DNA from: Posidonia oceanica
Taxonomy: Eukaryota; Streptophyta; Magnoliopsida; Alismatales; Posidoniaceae
Direction of reading: 5' to 3'
Length of the DNA: 64,000 bases
Assembly (NCBI GenBank): GCA_037176725.1
Contig: JAZBRS010000026.1
Span: 102,531,501 to 102,595,500 of the forward strand
Shown here one piece after another: positions 1 through 11,306 of this stretch. Every line of letters begins with the position of its first letter. The first letter of the stretch is position 1. Below the pieces are notes generated by a model. That model did no database searches. It was not told the origin of the DNA and saw only the letters and a list, made by a program, of their open reading frames with translations. Position numbers and translations under genes: made by a program.

Positions 1-1098
1 TGAAAAATAAAAATAAAAATAAAACTTTCTGATTTGGGTTTGTAGTGTATAAAATAGTGATTGGAGGAGTGGAAAAAAAAGTCCAAGTAAGTTCTTTATT
101 TCTCAAATTTTTTGATATTTTTTCCTGAATTTTTCAAGATTATCCCAATTGTTATCTGATTCATGTATTTTGTTGCATTTTTCTTGATCTCAAAATTAAA
201 AAAAAAAGAAAGAGTTATTTAAAGTTGAACTTAAATTTAAAAATTCATGATAAAATAGAAACCTGCTTTCTAGAACATGCATTATATCTTGTGCATCTAG
301 ATATAGATTTTCTATTTTTGAAATTTAAATTATATTGTTGGAGATTGCTGGAGGAAAGGTACGTGTTTTTTTTTCCAATTTCTTGCATATTAAAGCACGT
401 AGTTTGTAAGAGAGAACAACTTGTTTGTACATCATTGATTGTATATTATATATCAAAGTACCTAAAGACATAATCCATAGCACAAGATATGATGGGGATT
501 TCATCACCCTTCCTTAGCTCAAAAACAATAATATCAAGCATAAAGTATTGATCCAAGCCTAAATTAAAATCAAGTAGACATTGGGCCCTAGGATTCGAGC
601 TCAATAGGACAAGAGAGCTTAAGGATGAATCAAATTTATAATTCTTTTCCCTACTTGGTGCCTAGAAAAATGGTTCACAAGGTTACACCTTAAAAGGCAA
701 GTGGTTATTTAATTAGGTCTGTTGCTCAAACACGGGGAGCCTTCCACTTTCCTCCACTGATCTGGTCAATTTGATTAGAGAATTTTGATTTGAGAATCTC
801 AAAGGTTAACTTGGAAGATAGGAGCTGTCTAGTTGTGTTTAGGTCAACTTTATTTCTAGGACTTCTTTGAATTATGTCCTAAACTAGGTTTCTTCATCTC
901 TCCTATCTATAGAATCAAGATTTCACTTCTCATCTCCTAGAATCTTCTCATCTTCTTTAGGTTTCGTCATCTTCAATCTGTATCAGTCGGTTACACTAAT
1001 TTGGGTTAGAAATTTCACTTTCAAATTTGAACCCAATAATTTAAAAATAGCTGAAGAATTAAAATACTCATCTTGAACCCTAAGAGATAGATATTCAT
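1..1098 (+). other. H internal sequence upstream of the recognisable gag
   Basis: AT-rich sequence with no reading frame I can assign. It lies upstream of the gag-like frame and is presumably degenerate leader or N-terminal gag of H. Short frames on both strands look like chance. I see no LTR boundary or primer-binding site. Confidence 0.4.
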
Positions 1099-1962
1099 AT
1101 GTTGAAGGAGTATACAATGAATCAAGTTGGATATAGGTTTGAACAATTCAATTATGTGGCCCAAAGATCTTGGAATGAGTCAAGTGACCCTTATGCCTCA
1201 AATTACAATTTAAAATGGGGTCAACCTGATTTCTTATGGGCCCAAAGATCATATGATGGAGGGTCTAGCTTCAATCAAGTCCAATCTCATTACTTTAAAC
1301 CTTATCCATATTCAGACTCACAATACAACTCAACCTTTCCTCCTCTAGATTGTCAACAAGAAGATGAAATTAGGTTAACAAGTCTAGAAAAGAGCCTAGA
1401 AGAGCTAGTGGAAGTAAGTATACAGACTTCTATCAACATAACTGCCAACACTTAAGCCATAGCTCGTTTAGAAACGTAGGTAGGTCAACTAATCAATGTT
1501 ATAAATGTGAGAGAGAAATGGAACTTTCCTACTCAACATGTGAACTCCCTTGATCAACCTTGTACTGTCCAAATAATGCCTGAAGTAGAAACCCAAGCTC
1601 AAGTAGATGAGCCCACTAAAGAACCAGTTGGCTAGGTAGACTAATGCATTACAGAGGTTTCCCTTTCAAGTGATTCTATTGTGAAAAAGCCTCAACCTAT
1701 TGTTCTTATGTCTTCACTTGAGCCCTCATCATTACCATCTACTATAGGACAATTAGAGCTATGTGTCAAGCCATATCATTCAGCTCTAGTCAATTATGAA
1801 CTTAAGCCCTCATTCCTTATTCAATTAAATTACATGGGTTTATCCGATCTAATTCCATCCCCTTGGGAAATTCATAAAGCCCGATTGAGAGAAGTCCAAT
1901 GGTGACTTGAATAGGTCAAAAAAGAAATTGCAAAAGTCAGACCGCCTCCTTGGCTAGATTAA
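1099..1962 (+). pseudogene. Decayed C-terminal gag region of Athila-like element H
   Basis: One frame runs through this interval, broken by stops at 1453, 1477, 1633, 1642, 1903, 1912 and 1960, with no frameshift. The peptide is rich in N, Q, Y, S and W, with spaced aromatic residues (around LKWGQPDFLW). It is followed by a segment resembling the ARLE-x-x-VGQLI motif that closes the structured part of Athila/Tat gag, then an acidic, P-rich tail. Several stops sit where a glutamine codon would be expected, consistent with C-to-T transitions. The usual N-terminal gag domain is not recognisable upstream. Pol does not follow before element A interrupts at 2084. Lineage is inferred from composition and motif order. 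Confidence 0.55.
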
Positions 1963-2078
1963 GATTGTGTCCTAGAGATTAATGAGGTCATAGATTTTTC
2001 ATGCACTTCAATTGTGAATATGTATAAATTGTACATAACTTTTCTTTTCTTAGCAGTAGAAGCTTCATCCCGAATTAG

Positions 2079-2083
2079 GTATC
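2079..2083. repeat. Target-site duplication of element A, left copy (GTATC)
   Basis: GTATC immediately precedes the TGTAGATATC start of A's 5' LTR. An identical GTATC follows A's 3' LTR at 34874-34878. Confidence 0.9.
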
Positions 2084-2817
2084 TGTAGATATCCCATTTT
2101 CGCATTTCTGAGAGTTCATAGAGGATAGGAACTTCTGAGGCACCCTGGATCACATAACTAAGGCTTAACAACACATTTTCTGGAGTTTTCATTATTTACT
2201 TAAAAACAAAGCTTAATCTTACTTAGCTTAAGGTCGTTAGCTGTGGCAGAGCTGACTCGTCCAAACTAGTGGCAAGTTTGAGTACCCTGAACACTCTTTA
2301 TTCCACTCAAAGTAGTGCAGATTTGAGTTCAAGAAGGTGTTTTTACGATTTCATGAGATCTCTGAAGTTTTTCGGGCTTTTATCATGTTTCTCTGGATCA
2401 AATTAAAAGACAGGGCTAAAAATACAAAAAGACTAGCTAATTGCCTCCCAAGGCGGCGACATGGACAGGCACCATTCAGAGCAGCGACTGGATTGTGTAG
2501 GCGCGAAGGAGACCAGCGACTAGCATCCTGCTACTCTCTCTGGGTTAATATCAATATCCTAGGCATTAATATAACATATGGGAATTTTATAAGTTATTAT
2601 AACATTTTTCCGTAAATTATTGATATTTATATGATTTTCTAGCATTTAAAATATGATATAACACATATATCATATAAAATAAATAATTAAAGAACAATCT
2701 AGAAAATCCTAGGTGGCTTCAGATTAATATCTTGATTTTAACACGTTTTCAATGTGCTAAACCACCCCCTTAAAATTAGAAACCCACCTAAAATTTGGCC
2801 TGGAAAGATGCAGTAGC

Positions 2818-3000
2818 TAGGCGCCAATCTGAGCGGCGACTAGCTGATGTGGCCCCTGGTTGACCCGTTCTTGCGGGAGCAGCTGAGGTGTAGGCGCCGC
2901 TAATAGCGGTGACTAACTGATGTGGACTTTGTTTGACCCGATCTTGCGGGAGCAGCTGAGGTTTAGGCACCACCAATAGTGACGACTTGCCTCCGTGGAC
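2818..3000 (+). repeat. 73-bp tandem repeat inside the A LTR
   Basis: Units start at 2818, 2891 and 2964 (about 2.5 copies). Each opens with TAGGCGCC or TAGGCACC, then a GGCGACTAG-like word, then TTGACCCG and CTTGCGGGAGCAGCTGAGG. The 3' LTR copy carries the same array near 33887-34070. Confidence 0.8.
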
Positions 3001-3093
3001 TCCTCCTTTGACTCGGTCAGTAGACCTCTACGTCATTTCCACGTCTTTTTCGGGAGATATTTGTGCCTGTCGCCGATACCTACGGCGACTTGC

Positions 3094-3162
3094 TATAAAT
3101 ATCTAATTTCTTTTAGAAGCTTCCCAGACTTGATCCACCCGTATCCCACGAACCTATAAATA
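3094..3162 (+). promoter_or_regulatory. TATA boxes of the A LTR promoter
   Basis: TATAAAT at 3094-3100 and TATAAATA at 3155-3162, both conserved in the 3' LTR (34161-34168 and 34222-34229). A purine-rich stretch of GAGAGA and AAGAGA follows about 30-90 bp downstream, as expected for the start of the LTR transcript. Which TATA is used cannot be told. Confidence 0.55.
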
Positions 3163-3729
3163 TACCCCATGAGTCAGTACTCAAAGAGAGGCCAAATTAA
3201 GAGAGAGAATTACATTTTCAAGAGAGAAAAAGATCTAAGAGAGATCAAGAGAAAGAGAGAGTCATGTTCCTAGATCCCTAGAAACCCTAGCCTCCACTCT
3301 CAATCTAGAAATCCTAGATCCCAGATATCACTATATCCCACCTTAGATCCCAGAGATCTCGAGCCTAGCCGGAGCTCCAACCGTGCCTCCACTTCCTCAC
3401 TCCATTGCATACAGCACGAGAGTGAAGGGAGTATCTTCTTCCAATCTACTTTTTTATTTCATTATTGCATTCCTTAATTAGGACCCATAGCATATGCATG
3501 TGGGGAACCACCCTCGGTTAGTATTAGTTGCATTTATCTACTTTATTTCTTATTTATCTGATCTGCTTACTACACCTGGAATTACCTAGATCTATTATTT
3601 TATTTTGAAGGAAAGGAATATCTCACATGGCACGAGGACGCCGCTGGACGACATCCTGCCGTTGATCCAGTGAGCCGACTACCCACATCATCTTCATCTC
3701 CCCCAGGCGTCTTGTCAGCCCATCGACGA

Positions 3730-3969
3730 TGGGACTCGGCTTTAGCCAATTCTCTGTGCTACGTGAGCATTTCTTTTCTTTCCTTCCATCATTTAGTTTC
3801 CTAGATCTTGTTTGTTTTCAGTTTAGGAGGCCGTGCGCTTAGGTTTTTTCACAACTCCTAAGCCCCATTGTGTTTACTGATATTAGAATAGATCTCCTAA
3901 CCCAATCATCTTGGCTTAAGGCAAGAGGTCTCGTTAGTACTCTGAGGCAACAACTAACTTCGCGTCTTT
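3730..3969 (+). other. Element A leader, first part
   Basis: Noncoding leader beginning TGGGACTCGGC. It matches the post-PBS leaders of C and D, which have TGGGACGGC followed by TGCTAGGTGAGTATT-like sequence and then a pyrimidine-rich run. This match shows that the LTR end and PBS were lost just upstream. The CACTA remnant interrupts it at 3970. Confidence 0.6.
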
Positions 3970-4275
3970 CACTACAAGAAAACTAGACTTTAGCCACGAC
4001 CAAATTCTGTGGCTAATACTAAAAAAGCCGTGGCTAAATCAATTTAGCCACGGCTTTTAACCGTGTCGAAGCCCATGGCTAAAAGCCCCGTATCTAAATT
4101 TTAGCCACGGCTTAGGCCGACCGTGGCAAATTTAGCCACGGTCTTCATCCGTGGCTAATCCGTGGCAAAAATGTATTATACTTGCATCAAGATCTATGGT
4201 CAAGCCGTGGCTAATTTAGGCACGGTATTTTCCATGGCTATTCTGTGGCCAAGGCCGTGGCGAAAATTAGCCACT
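3970..4275. repeat. CACTA terminal inverted repeat and subterminal repeat cluster
   Basis: After the CACTA terminus, about a dozen copies of TAGCCACGG and its complement CCGTGGCTA, with single-base variants, occur in both orientations within 300 bp. In En/Spm elements such subterminal words are binding sites for the element-encoded TNPA-type protein. Confidence 0.8.
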
Positions 4276-4831
4276 AATATAGCATGTAATATAATTTTTT
4301 TTTTTTCATCACCTGTATTATAATATATAAAACAAACTAAATTATTTTCAAAATGAAAATCATATACTAATTTAATAACAAACTTCAAATTCAACAAAAG
4401 TAATATATATTAATTTCATAATCCAGTACATCATGTCCTCATATTAAGGTATCAGTTACATCAAGATTGATTGAATGAAATATCTAATTCAAACATCATC
4501 TGCATAGCTTGTAGAATTTGGCTCCACATCTTGATCATCATTAGCGTTAACACTTGTAGAAGCCTACAAAAAACAATACAAATCATAGAACAATATTAGA
4601 ATATAAACAACATAAGATATTTCATTAAAGCACATAATTCCACTGTTTCAATTTAAAAAAAAGAATTAAGTTTGAGGACACACAAAACGACATTCATCAA
4701 CATCATTAAACTATCATAAGAAATTGAAAGCATAATTTAAATTGAAACAGTGGAATTGAGTAAGCATCATCCTCCCATGGACAAAGCATAATTCTCAAAG
4801 CAGTCGTTGAGAATATCAGGCATTGCTTCCT

Positions 4832-5660
4832 TCAACATGTCTTTGAATTGAGTAAGTTGAAACTCATTGGGAGATGAAAGTTGATTAATTGATTGTGATG
4901 ATGTACTGATTGTATTATCCTTGTGGAGGATTCACGAGGGCTAAACCCAATCACCCATCCTTTCTTTACTCCTCTAGTAACTTGAATCCAAGCATCCAAG
5001 TTGTCTTGTGGTAAGTCTTGTATTGATCCTTCTTCACCTTCTATTGATGTCGAGGATGAGTTGATACCCATGATGGAGTTGTAGTTGTCTTAAATCATGA
5101 AATTAGATTCATTACTAAAAAAAGATACATTAGTAAATAAAACTACCATTTTGTAAATTCACATCTTGCTTAATGAAATAGAGAAATCTATAACTCACAT
5201 GAATGTCTTTTGCTCTAGCATACACCCACTCATTGCTTTTTCTCTTTTGATGAATTTTTTTGAATACCTCTACTTGAGTTGGACGACGATTAAGTTGTTT
5301 CTCCTGAAATGAAATTATATATTGATAATGTAATTTAGAAAATATCTGTAATAAAAAAAATAATTAACCTTAAGCGAAATACACATTATACCATATCATT
5401 CCTATGACCCTCAACAGTCCTTGAATCACCAGTGTAGGTCATATGAGAAGAGCTAAGACGATTTTGAATTGCTTTTTCTGAAGTAATTTGCCATAGTTCT
5501 AACTTCCATCCATTCACAAACTCATCCCACAATGGCCTTTTGGCCCATGTTGGTGGAAACTCCTAGCATTTGTCATCTATTTTGGAGACATTAGCTTTCT
5601 TCATTGCTTCACATCTTGCCTTATACAACCAAGTCTTGTAACGTTCTTGTACATACCTAT
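4832..5660 (-). pseudogene. CACTA-associated transposase (Ptta/En/Spm type), fragment
   Basis: Read on the minus strand, 5660-5390 gives a segment with YKTWLYKARCEAMKKAN, followed by WAKRPLWDEFVNGW and the run SSHMTYTGDSRT. Next come an exon-like piece at 5305-5200 (KKIHQKRKSNEWVYARAKDIH) and an 80-residue piece at 5071-4832 containing DAWIQVTRGVKKGWVIGF. This order (basic helical region, the 'GS/TGD' segment, a K-rich QxEVFKKIH-like helix, then a W/G-rich tail) matches the plant Ptta/En/Spm transposase family. Intervening stretches have intron-like T-rich character. One in-frame stop lies in the first segment. The catalytic transposase of CACTA elements (TNPD type) is absent. Confidence 0.6.
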
Positions 5661-5690
5661 CAAATTTAGTTTTAGAGGACAGGTTTACTT

Positions 5691-6814
5691 CTATTCTGAA
5701 AACAGAAAGCTTTTGTACCCAGCTGCCTATAAATCCGGCGCCTAATCTAGTCGCACATCACTACGGCGACTAGCTTGGGCGCACCCATTACAGGCGACTT
5801 GATCTGGGTACTGTTTCAGTGCAGATCTTTTATTTTTTTTCAGTAGCTTGTCTCATTTTTTTTAGATCTACAGTTGCTTAAAAAGTAGATTAAATCCTGT
5901 TCACTGCATATTTCTTGTTTTTTCTTCGGATTCTAAGCTTGCATGTGTCCGCCATTAAGGTGGAAACTATTTCACTGATATTAGAGTTAGAGTTTCTTGA
6001 GAAGATCTTTCTCTAACTAAAACAATCAAACAAAGCGAACCGGGCCAGTGCAAGTTGCTCACCCATACTCTGTTTGATTGGGATAGTTAGGTTAAGAACT
6101 CAATGTATCCTAAGGTTTTATTTTTGACTCCTTCCCTTCCTTGAGTCAAAAATAATCCTTGGTAGATATTTGATACTTTGATATTCTATGTTTATTTACT
6201 GCTTTATGGTTTGCTAAGAAACGATCTTAATGACAGAATCCTAGGTTGTGGGCCCCTCTTTAGAGAGGCAAACCCGTCGCTTAGGCCCTCTTGGTGGACC
6301 CTGAAGAAGGTCAAAGAGTGGTACCCAAAGAGCCAAAATCCCATTTGAGTGACACACAAGGTTGTTCTTACTCCAGCCTAGGAACCCATTCCTTGTGAGC
6401 ACGCAGGATTAAATTAATCGATTAACTAACCACTTGGACAAGTAAAAATCTATGGTCTATTTGAAACCTGCACTGATTTTCTTTCTTCCTGTTTGTTGAG
6501 CGATCTGTCCAGAACAGATCTCGGTTGCCGAAAGAACAGGGTGCTAGCTACCTGTTCAGAAGGTGCCTCGCTCCGCCGCCATTTAAACCGACGACGTGTT
6601 TCATCTCCTGACTGAGAGGCGACTACAGGGAAAACGCTCCGGTGTGCCTTGTTTGCAGGGATTTGATTATCACCAGTAACAGGTTGCAGAAACACCAGAA
6701 TAGCAACTGTTTAATTTTTTTACTTTCATTTAATCAAGTCTGTATTAAGTAGTGTTATAGAGTCTGTAATTTCCTTTCCAAGTATTTTATAATAGCTTAA
6801 AGAACAATCTCACA
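5691..6814 (+). other. Element A leader, second part
   Basis: Noncoding sequence between the CACTA remnant and gag. It carries another cluster of the LTR's short words: GGCGCC, AGTCGC, GGCGACTAG and GGCGACTTG at 5735-5812, and CGACGACG and GGCGACT at 6586-6622. A small minus-strand frame at 6450-6695 shows nothing recognisable. Confidence 0.5.
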
Positions 6815-9627
6815 ATGGAACGCATCAGTCTATCTACCGCCTCTACTTCCATGGCACAGACAAGCATAGGCCAGAATGAGTTCTTGTTCAAAACTCAGAC
6901 TTCACACACAGAAGAGCCATATAACTCCATGCAAGAAGGACGCGCCGAGTATTCCCCCATACATCAATACCATACAATTATTCTCCCGGGGATCATACTC
7001 TTGTAGTGTCTGCTTCGAACAACACCATGGGCCGATCATTTAAAGAAGAGAAGGAAATAAACCACTCCTAACCATGGAGTACCCCATTTGAGCTCACGCC
7101 TCCCCAAGTGACCTCCCAAGCTGTACCTCCCACATCGACTGCTTCCTATTCAGCTGAAGAAGAGACCAATGAGGTCCATCGATTCCTGGCACAGCACCAC
7201 CCTTCGTATAGGAGCTCGCAAACTTCATCCACCCAAAGACCCTATTTCCCAAACTATCACCACGGCCCATTCGTCCACCAACCTTCTCTCCTAAACCCTC
7301 ACCAAAACTTGTTAATCACACCCACTCACACATACACCAAACCACCAAACCCCACTGTAAACTTCCCTACCCAAAGTCCATTCGCACAACACCACGCAAC
7401 GCCAACTTATCCTTCCATACATCAAACCATGCAATTTCCAACAACCTACTACCAACCATAATATCCGGGAACATCATACTCACCACAATCTCCTGCTAAC
7501 ACACAATTCTACCACACTCCACCTCAATCCCTACCCTTCTTTTCACCGTACAACCCTCTATCACCACCGTTCCATCAAACACACGGGCATCGAAACCAGG
7601 GGCAATGGGCCGCGCCAAGGTCGGACCCTAAAAGAATGATCTCTAAGGCACTGACAGAGGCAGGGGTTACATCTAAAGCACTAGTAGGGTTTGACACATC
7701 CAAATTTCCTCATTTTGTTCTTCCACCTGGATTCAAAATGCCAAAAATGAGGAAATACAATGGAATAGAGGATCCGAGAGGCCATCTAGCCACCTTTGCT
7801 ATGGATGCTCTACCCTATCAGTATGATAATGGGCTTACTATCTACCTCTTCTTCAAGAGCCTGGAGGAAAAAACACTGAGATGGTTCAACACACTCACAG
7901 CATATGATCTCAATAACTTCAAGATAGTTCAAGAAAAATTTCTGCTCCAATACGGTCATCGCATCTAGCACGAGTCCACAATGAGTAACCTCCTCGCTGA
8001 AAAGATGAAACCTGATGAGGAGTTTGCCACTTTTGCAAGCAGATGGAGAGACACGGCTGCAAGGTCCAAATGCTACATTCCTGAAAGCCAAGCAGTTGAG
8101 GTCATTTCCTGAAACACTACAGGAGCACTCAGAACAGGGCTACTAATTAGTGACCTCCAAACAAACCCTCAACTGTACGAGCGTGCTGCAAGAGTCCTTC
8201 GTCACAAAGAAGACTTACCATTCTTAGAGCTCGAGGGAAGGGGCAAGAAGAAGACCACCGGCTATACATTTGAGGGGATCACTGGTGACATGGCACAGGT
8301 TTCAATTCAGCAAAAGCAGAAGGGGCAAAGAAACTCCCAATACCAGTCTAAGCAGTCATTTCTGGCCCAAGGGAAACTGACCCAGTATCAGCCAGAGCAG
8401 TATCAGAGCCAACCATAACAGTACCATGGGCAGCTAGTTCAAAATCAGCTGAACCAAGAGGGGCAATGCCTGCCATGCCAACAGCAACAGCCTCTGTACC
8501 CGATGTGTGCACTACAGGGGCAGAGGAGCTACAATAACGTCCCTCTGCCACGAAGCTACAAAGGCCCTCAAAGGCAAAGCTATCTGCCGCTTCCTGAATC
8601 AATCCCCGATACATTCAAGATGTTGGTTGAAAGTGGAGATCTGCAACTCCCTGAACCCAGGCCAAGTCCTCCCAATGCTGATATGTCTAGGCACTGTCCT
8701 TACCACCAGAACAATAGGCATACCCTTGAAGATTATTTCACTGTCAAAGATAAAATACATAATCTTATTGACAATGGTAAAATTATGTAGTCTGAGCTTA
8801 AAGAAAGGCTAAAGGCAACCCAAGAAGGACAGCAAATAATGCAGATACATCAAGATCCCGTGTTCGATCCTGCAGTGGCACATGCAGAGGCAGAGGTCAT
8901 CTTGTCAGCTGCTCGACCAGGATTGGCAACCGTCCAACATATACAAGCAGACTGGGAACTCACTCCTCTAGACCCTGGCCATAAAAGACCACCATCTGAA
9001 CCATGCAATAAAGAGCTGCCTGATGATCACAAAATGCCAAATTCTCATATGCTCCAGGACTTAATAGAAGAAGGCTGGTCACCCATTTATGATGAGTACA
9101 CTGACACAGACTGGTGCGATGAGAAGGCAGTGGACTCTCAGATGTTTCAAGACCTAATTCAAGAAAACCAGTTGCCCATCTATGATGAATATGCGGATTC
9201 AAACTAGTATGAAGCAGAAGCTACATTTAGTTCATTCTGTCAGAATCTTCAAGCAGCCCAGGCAGCAATCAGTCCTCTTCCCAAGCCGCCTGATCCTACA
9301 AATGGGTACACCAGGGGCAGTCATGAACACAATAGTCAAGGAGAGGTTAATGCAAAGCCTTATAGAGACATCAACAGCTACATTCTGAGAAACTTCAATA
9401 GAGATGCACAGGACGAACACATCAGGGGCACAGTACAAGAAGAAGGTCAGGATGAGTCCAACTCTGATCCTTTGAAAACAAAGACTGGGCGTAAACCAAA
9501 AGAAAGACGAGAAAATGCGCCACAAGCACCTGACTACTCCACGCCAGGGGCAGACCTCCACGGTCACCCCTTAGGTAAGCCCCCTCATCTAAGGAGGGAG
9601 GTGCAAAGTTCCACTGAACCCGACTAA
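6815..9627 (+). pseudogene. gag of element A, decayed
   Basis: Structural capsid/nucleocapsid protein of the element. The first ATG is at 6815. That frame closes at 7006, and the main frame, shifted relative to it, runs from 7108 to the stop at 9625-9627 with in-frame stops at 7459, 7966, 8110, 8416, 8788 and 9205 and no further frameshift. Content in order: a P/Y/H/Q-rich N-terminal part; a conserved gag domain (about 7680-8230) with FPHFVLPPGFKMPKM, a LRWFNTL segment and a FLLQY motif; a Q-rich linker; and a zinc-finger-like HCPYHQNNRHTLEDY near 8694. The acidic tail has two related DLIEEGWSPIYDEY / DLIQENQLPIYDEY blocks. A possible splice donor (G|GTAAGC) lies at 9575, where C has its intron. 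Pol does not follow. Confidence 0.8.
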
Positions 9628-9983
9628 GGGCAGTGGTTAAGTCTGTTTAAACTTGTAAATAAAACATTCAGTACTTTGTTTTCCTTTATTTGTCTTTGTT
9701 CGTCTCTAATGTTAAGTTAGATTATAAGTAATAAAATAAATAATAAAAATAACTGATGAGTGTAGGTTACCCCTAACCAACTTAGAGCACTAAGCAGAAT
9801 TGCCAAAACATTATCTAAGGTTCCTAAGCAGAGACCGTGACACCTAGGGAAGGTCCAACTACTGGTTGTGATAACCTAAAGGCATCTTTAGATCCGTAGG
9901 AGTTACACACAGTACATCCTTAATTAGCATGCCAAAATCCAGAAAGGAACCAAGGACTGAACCCTAGCCAAGGAAAGAAAGTT
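9628..9983 (+). other. Element A noncoding segment after gag
   Basis: Starts with AT-rich sequence (TTGTAAATAAAACATTC), matching the sequence after the gag-pro part of C and D, then unassigned sequence. It is interrupted by element C at 9989 and resumes at 22557. Confidence 0.5.
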
Positions 9984-9988
9984 GTATC
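9984..9988. repeat. Target-site duplication of element C, left copy (GTATC)
   Basis: GTATC directly before TGTGGATATGGGG. It is repeated at 22552-22556 directly after the opposite LTR. Confidence 0.92.
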
Positions 9989-11288
9989 TGTGGATATGGG
10001 GTTTTGGGTTAGGAGAAGCTTGTTGTGTCTATTTGGTGCTTCTTCGTTGCCCCTTTTTTTTATCTAACTCCGTCACTCCACAGGTGACAGAATTGGTGTG
10101 ATCGCCACTCTCGGTTCGCTTTCGCTGACCCTCGAGACGCCTTGGGAGATGTGATATGGTTGTAGGTTCTGCTACCTTGGGACAACGCCTGCGTTGCCCA
10201 AGGGTGCCCGTGTTTGGTGAGTTTCTTCTTTTCCTTGCAAAACAGATTTTAAAGATGCAGATTAATAAAGTGTAGTATATGATTCAAAGAAAATTGAGAA
10301 TTAACATAAAATGAAAGGAGGAATACTTACCCGAGGGGTTTTATCCTCCCGGTTGCAACTAAGTATGAATGCCTAGCTACAACAATATATGAAATGAAAT
10401 GCTTTGCTATACTACGAAATTAAACATATGATATGAAAAGAAAAGGAAAACTAAAGAGAGCCTCCTTTTTATCTATGTACGGAATGCAAGAAGTGTCGAC
10501 ATGATGTCACTGATGACAGAGGAGGACTCAAGCTCTCTCAAAAACTCTTTCTCCACATAACTTCTCTTGAGATTCTGGCTCAAAACACTTTCTACTTACT
10601 CTCAATAATTCTTCTAAAATTGTGTTCCTCTCTCAAGAAAATCCTCAAAAATCCCTTCTAAATCCGTCCCCCATCCTAGTGGGGGTATCCCTGCTTTTAT
10701 AGAAGCAGGGGAGGAACAAATAAGGACACAAAGGCTAAGTCAGTAACTTTCCTATTTTAGAAGTGGTATACACTGGAAATCCAGTGTATAACGTTATAAG
10801 CGGGAGGCCCAGCGTATAACGACCTCCGAGACATAACTGCCAGGATAAAGGCATATTCCCCAATTAAGGTGTCATTAAGTGTGTTTAACTCAGCTTTGAT
10901 TGCTTTGACCGGTCAACAGGATCTAAAGAAGGCAAAAACACGAATTTTGGATTTGGGCAAATAAAGAAAGTTTTGGGCTGACTGGGTTGCCACGTTGGAT
11001 GCTGGAAAACCAACGGCGAATGTTAGCTGTTGAAAAACCAGTGGCCAACGTTGTACACTGAGAATCCGGCGTACAACACCCTCAGTCAGTTTATTTTCCA
11101 AATTTGATCAAGACATGAAGAACATTCAAGTTGCCGACACTTGAGCTTAGATAGGGATAACATTTTGAACGGGAGAGAAGGCGTTTGGCTCGAGTAAGAC
11201 GTCCTAGATTGGGCAAAGGGCCCCTGGGAACGACCTAATGCAATAGACTATACTAACATGAAGGGAGTGCCAAAACAGGACATCTACA
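9989..11288 (-). repeat. 3' LTR of element C (left copy)
   Basis: On the plus strand runs TGTGGATATGGGG to GACATCTACA. On the element's strand it starts TGTAGATGTCC and ends CCATATCCACA. Relative to the other copy it has 35 extra bases near 10224-10258. Minus-strand TATA box TATAAAAG at 10694-10701. Contains two clusters of inverted GTTNNACGC-type words (10765-10835 and 10985-11080). Confidence 0.92.
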
Positions 11289-11306
11289 GATTGCCCCGCC
11301 TTGAAG
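11289..11306 (-). promoter_or_regulatory. Polypurine tract of element C
   Basis: On the minus strand AAGGCGGGGCAATC abuts the 3' LTR start. It matches the AAGGAGGGGCAATC tract of D and the AAGGAGGGGCATC tract of A. It primes plus-strand DNA synthesis in reverse transcription. Confidence 0.85.

Larger units (their letters stand above)
2084..3729 (+). repeat. 5' LTR of element A (3' terminus deleted)
   Basis: Aligns along its length with 29397-29874 plus 33631-34796. It contains two TATA boxes, a 73-bp tandem repeat and several GGCGAC-type words. The last 77 bp present in the 3' LTR (34797-34873) are missing. The copy stops at CGACGA (3724-3729) and runs straight into leader sequence starting TGGGACTCGG, so the LTR end and the primer-binding site are gone. 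Confidence 0.88.
3970..5690 (-). mobile_element. CACTA (En/Spm) DNA transposon remnant
   Basis: The left end begins CACTACAAGAAAAC, the canonical CACTA terminal inverted repeat. About 300 bp of subterminal repeats follow. Minus-strand exon-like segments encode a plant Ptta/En/Spm-type transposase-associated protein. No matching right terminus (TTTTCTTGTAGTG) is found near the other side, so the right end is truncated or rearranged and its coordinate is approximate. It sits within A's leader. No 3-bp duplication could be verified. Confidence 0.7.

Noticed and set aside
6995..7006. Possible right CACTA terminus (CTTGTAGTG)
   Set aside because: Only nine bases match the terminal repeat, no subterminal words lie next to it, and it falls in the A gag sequence.
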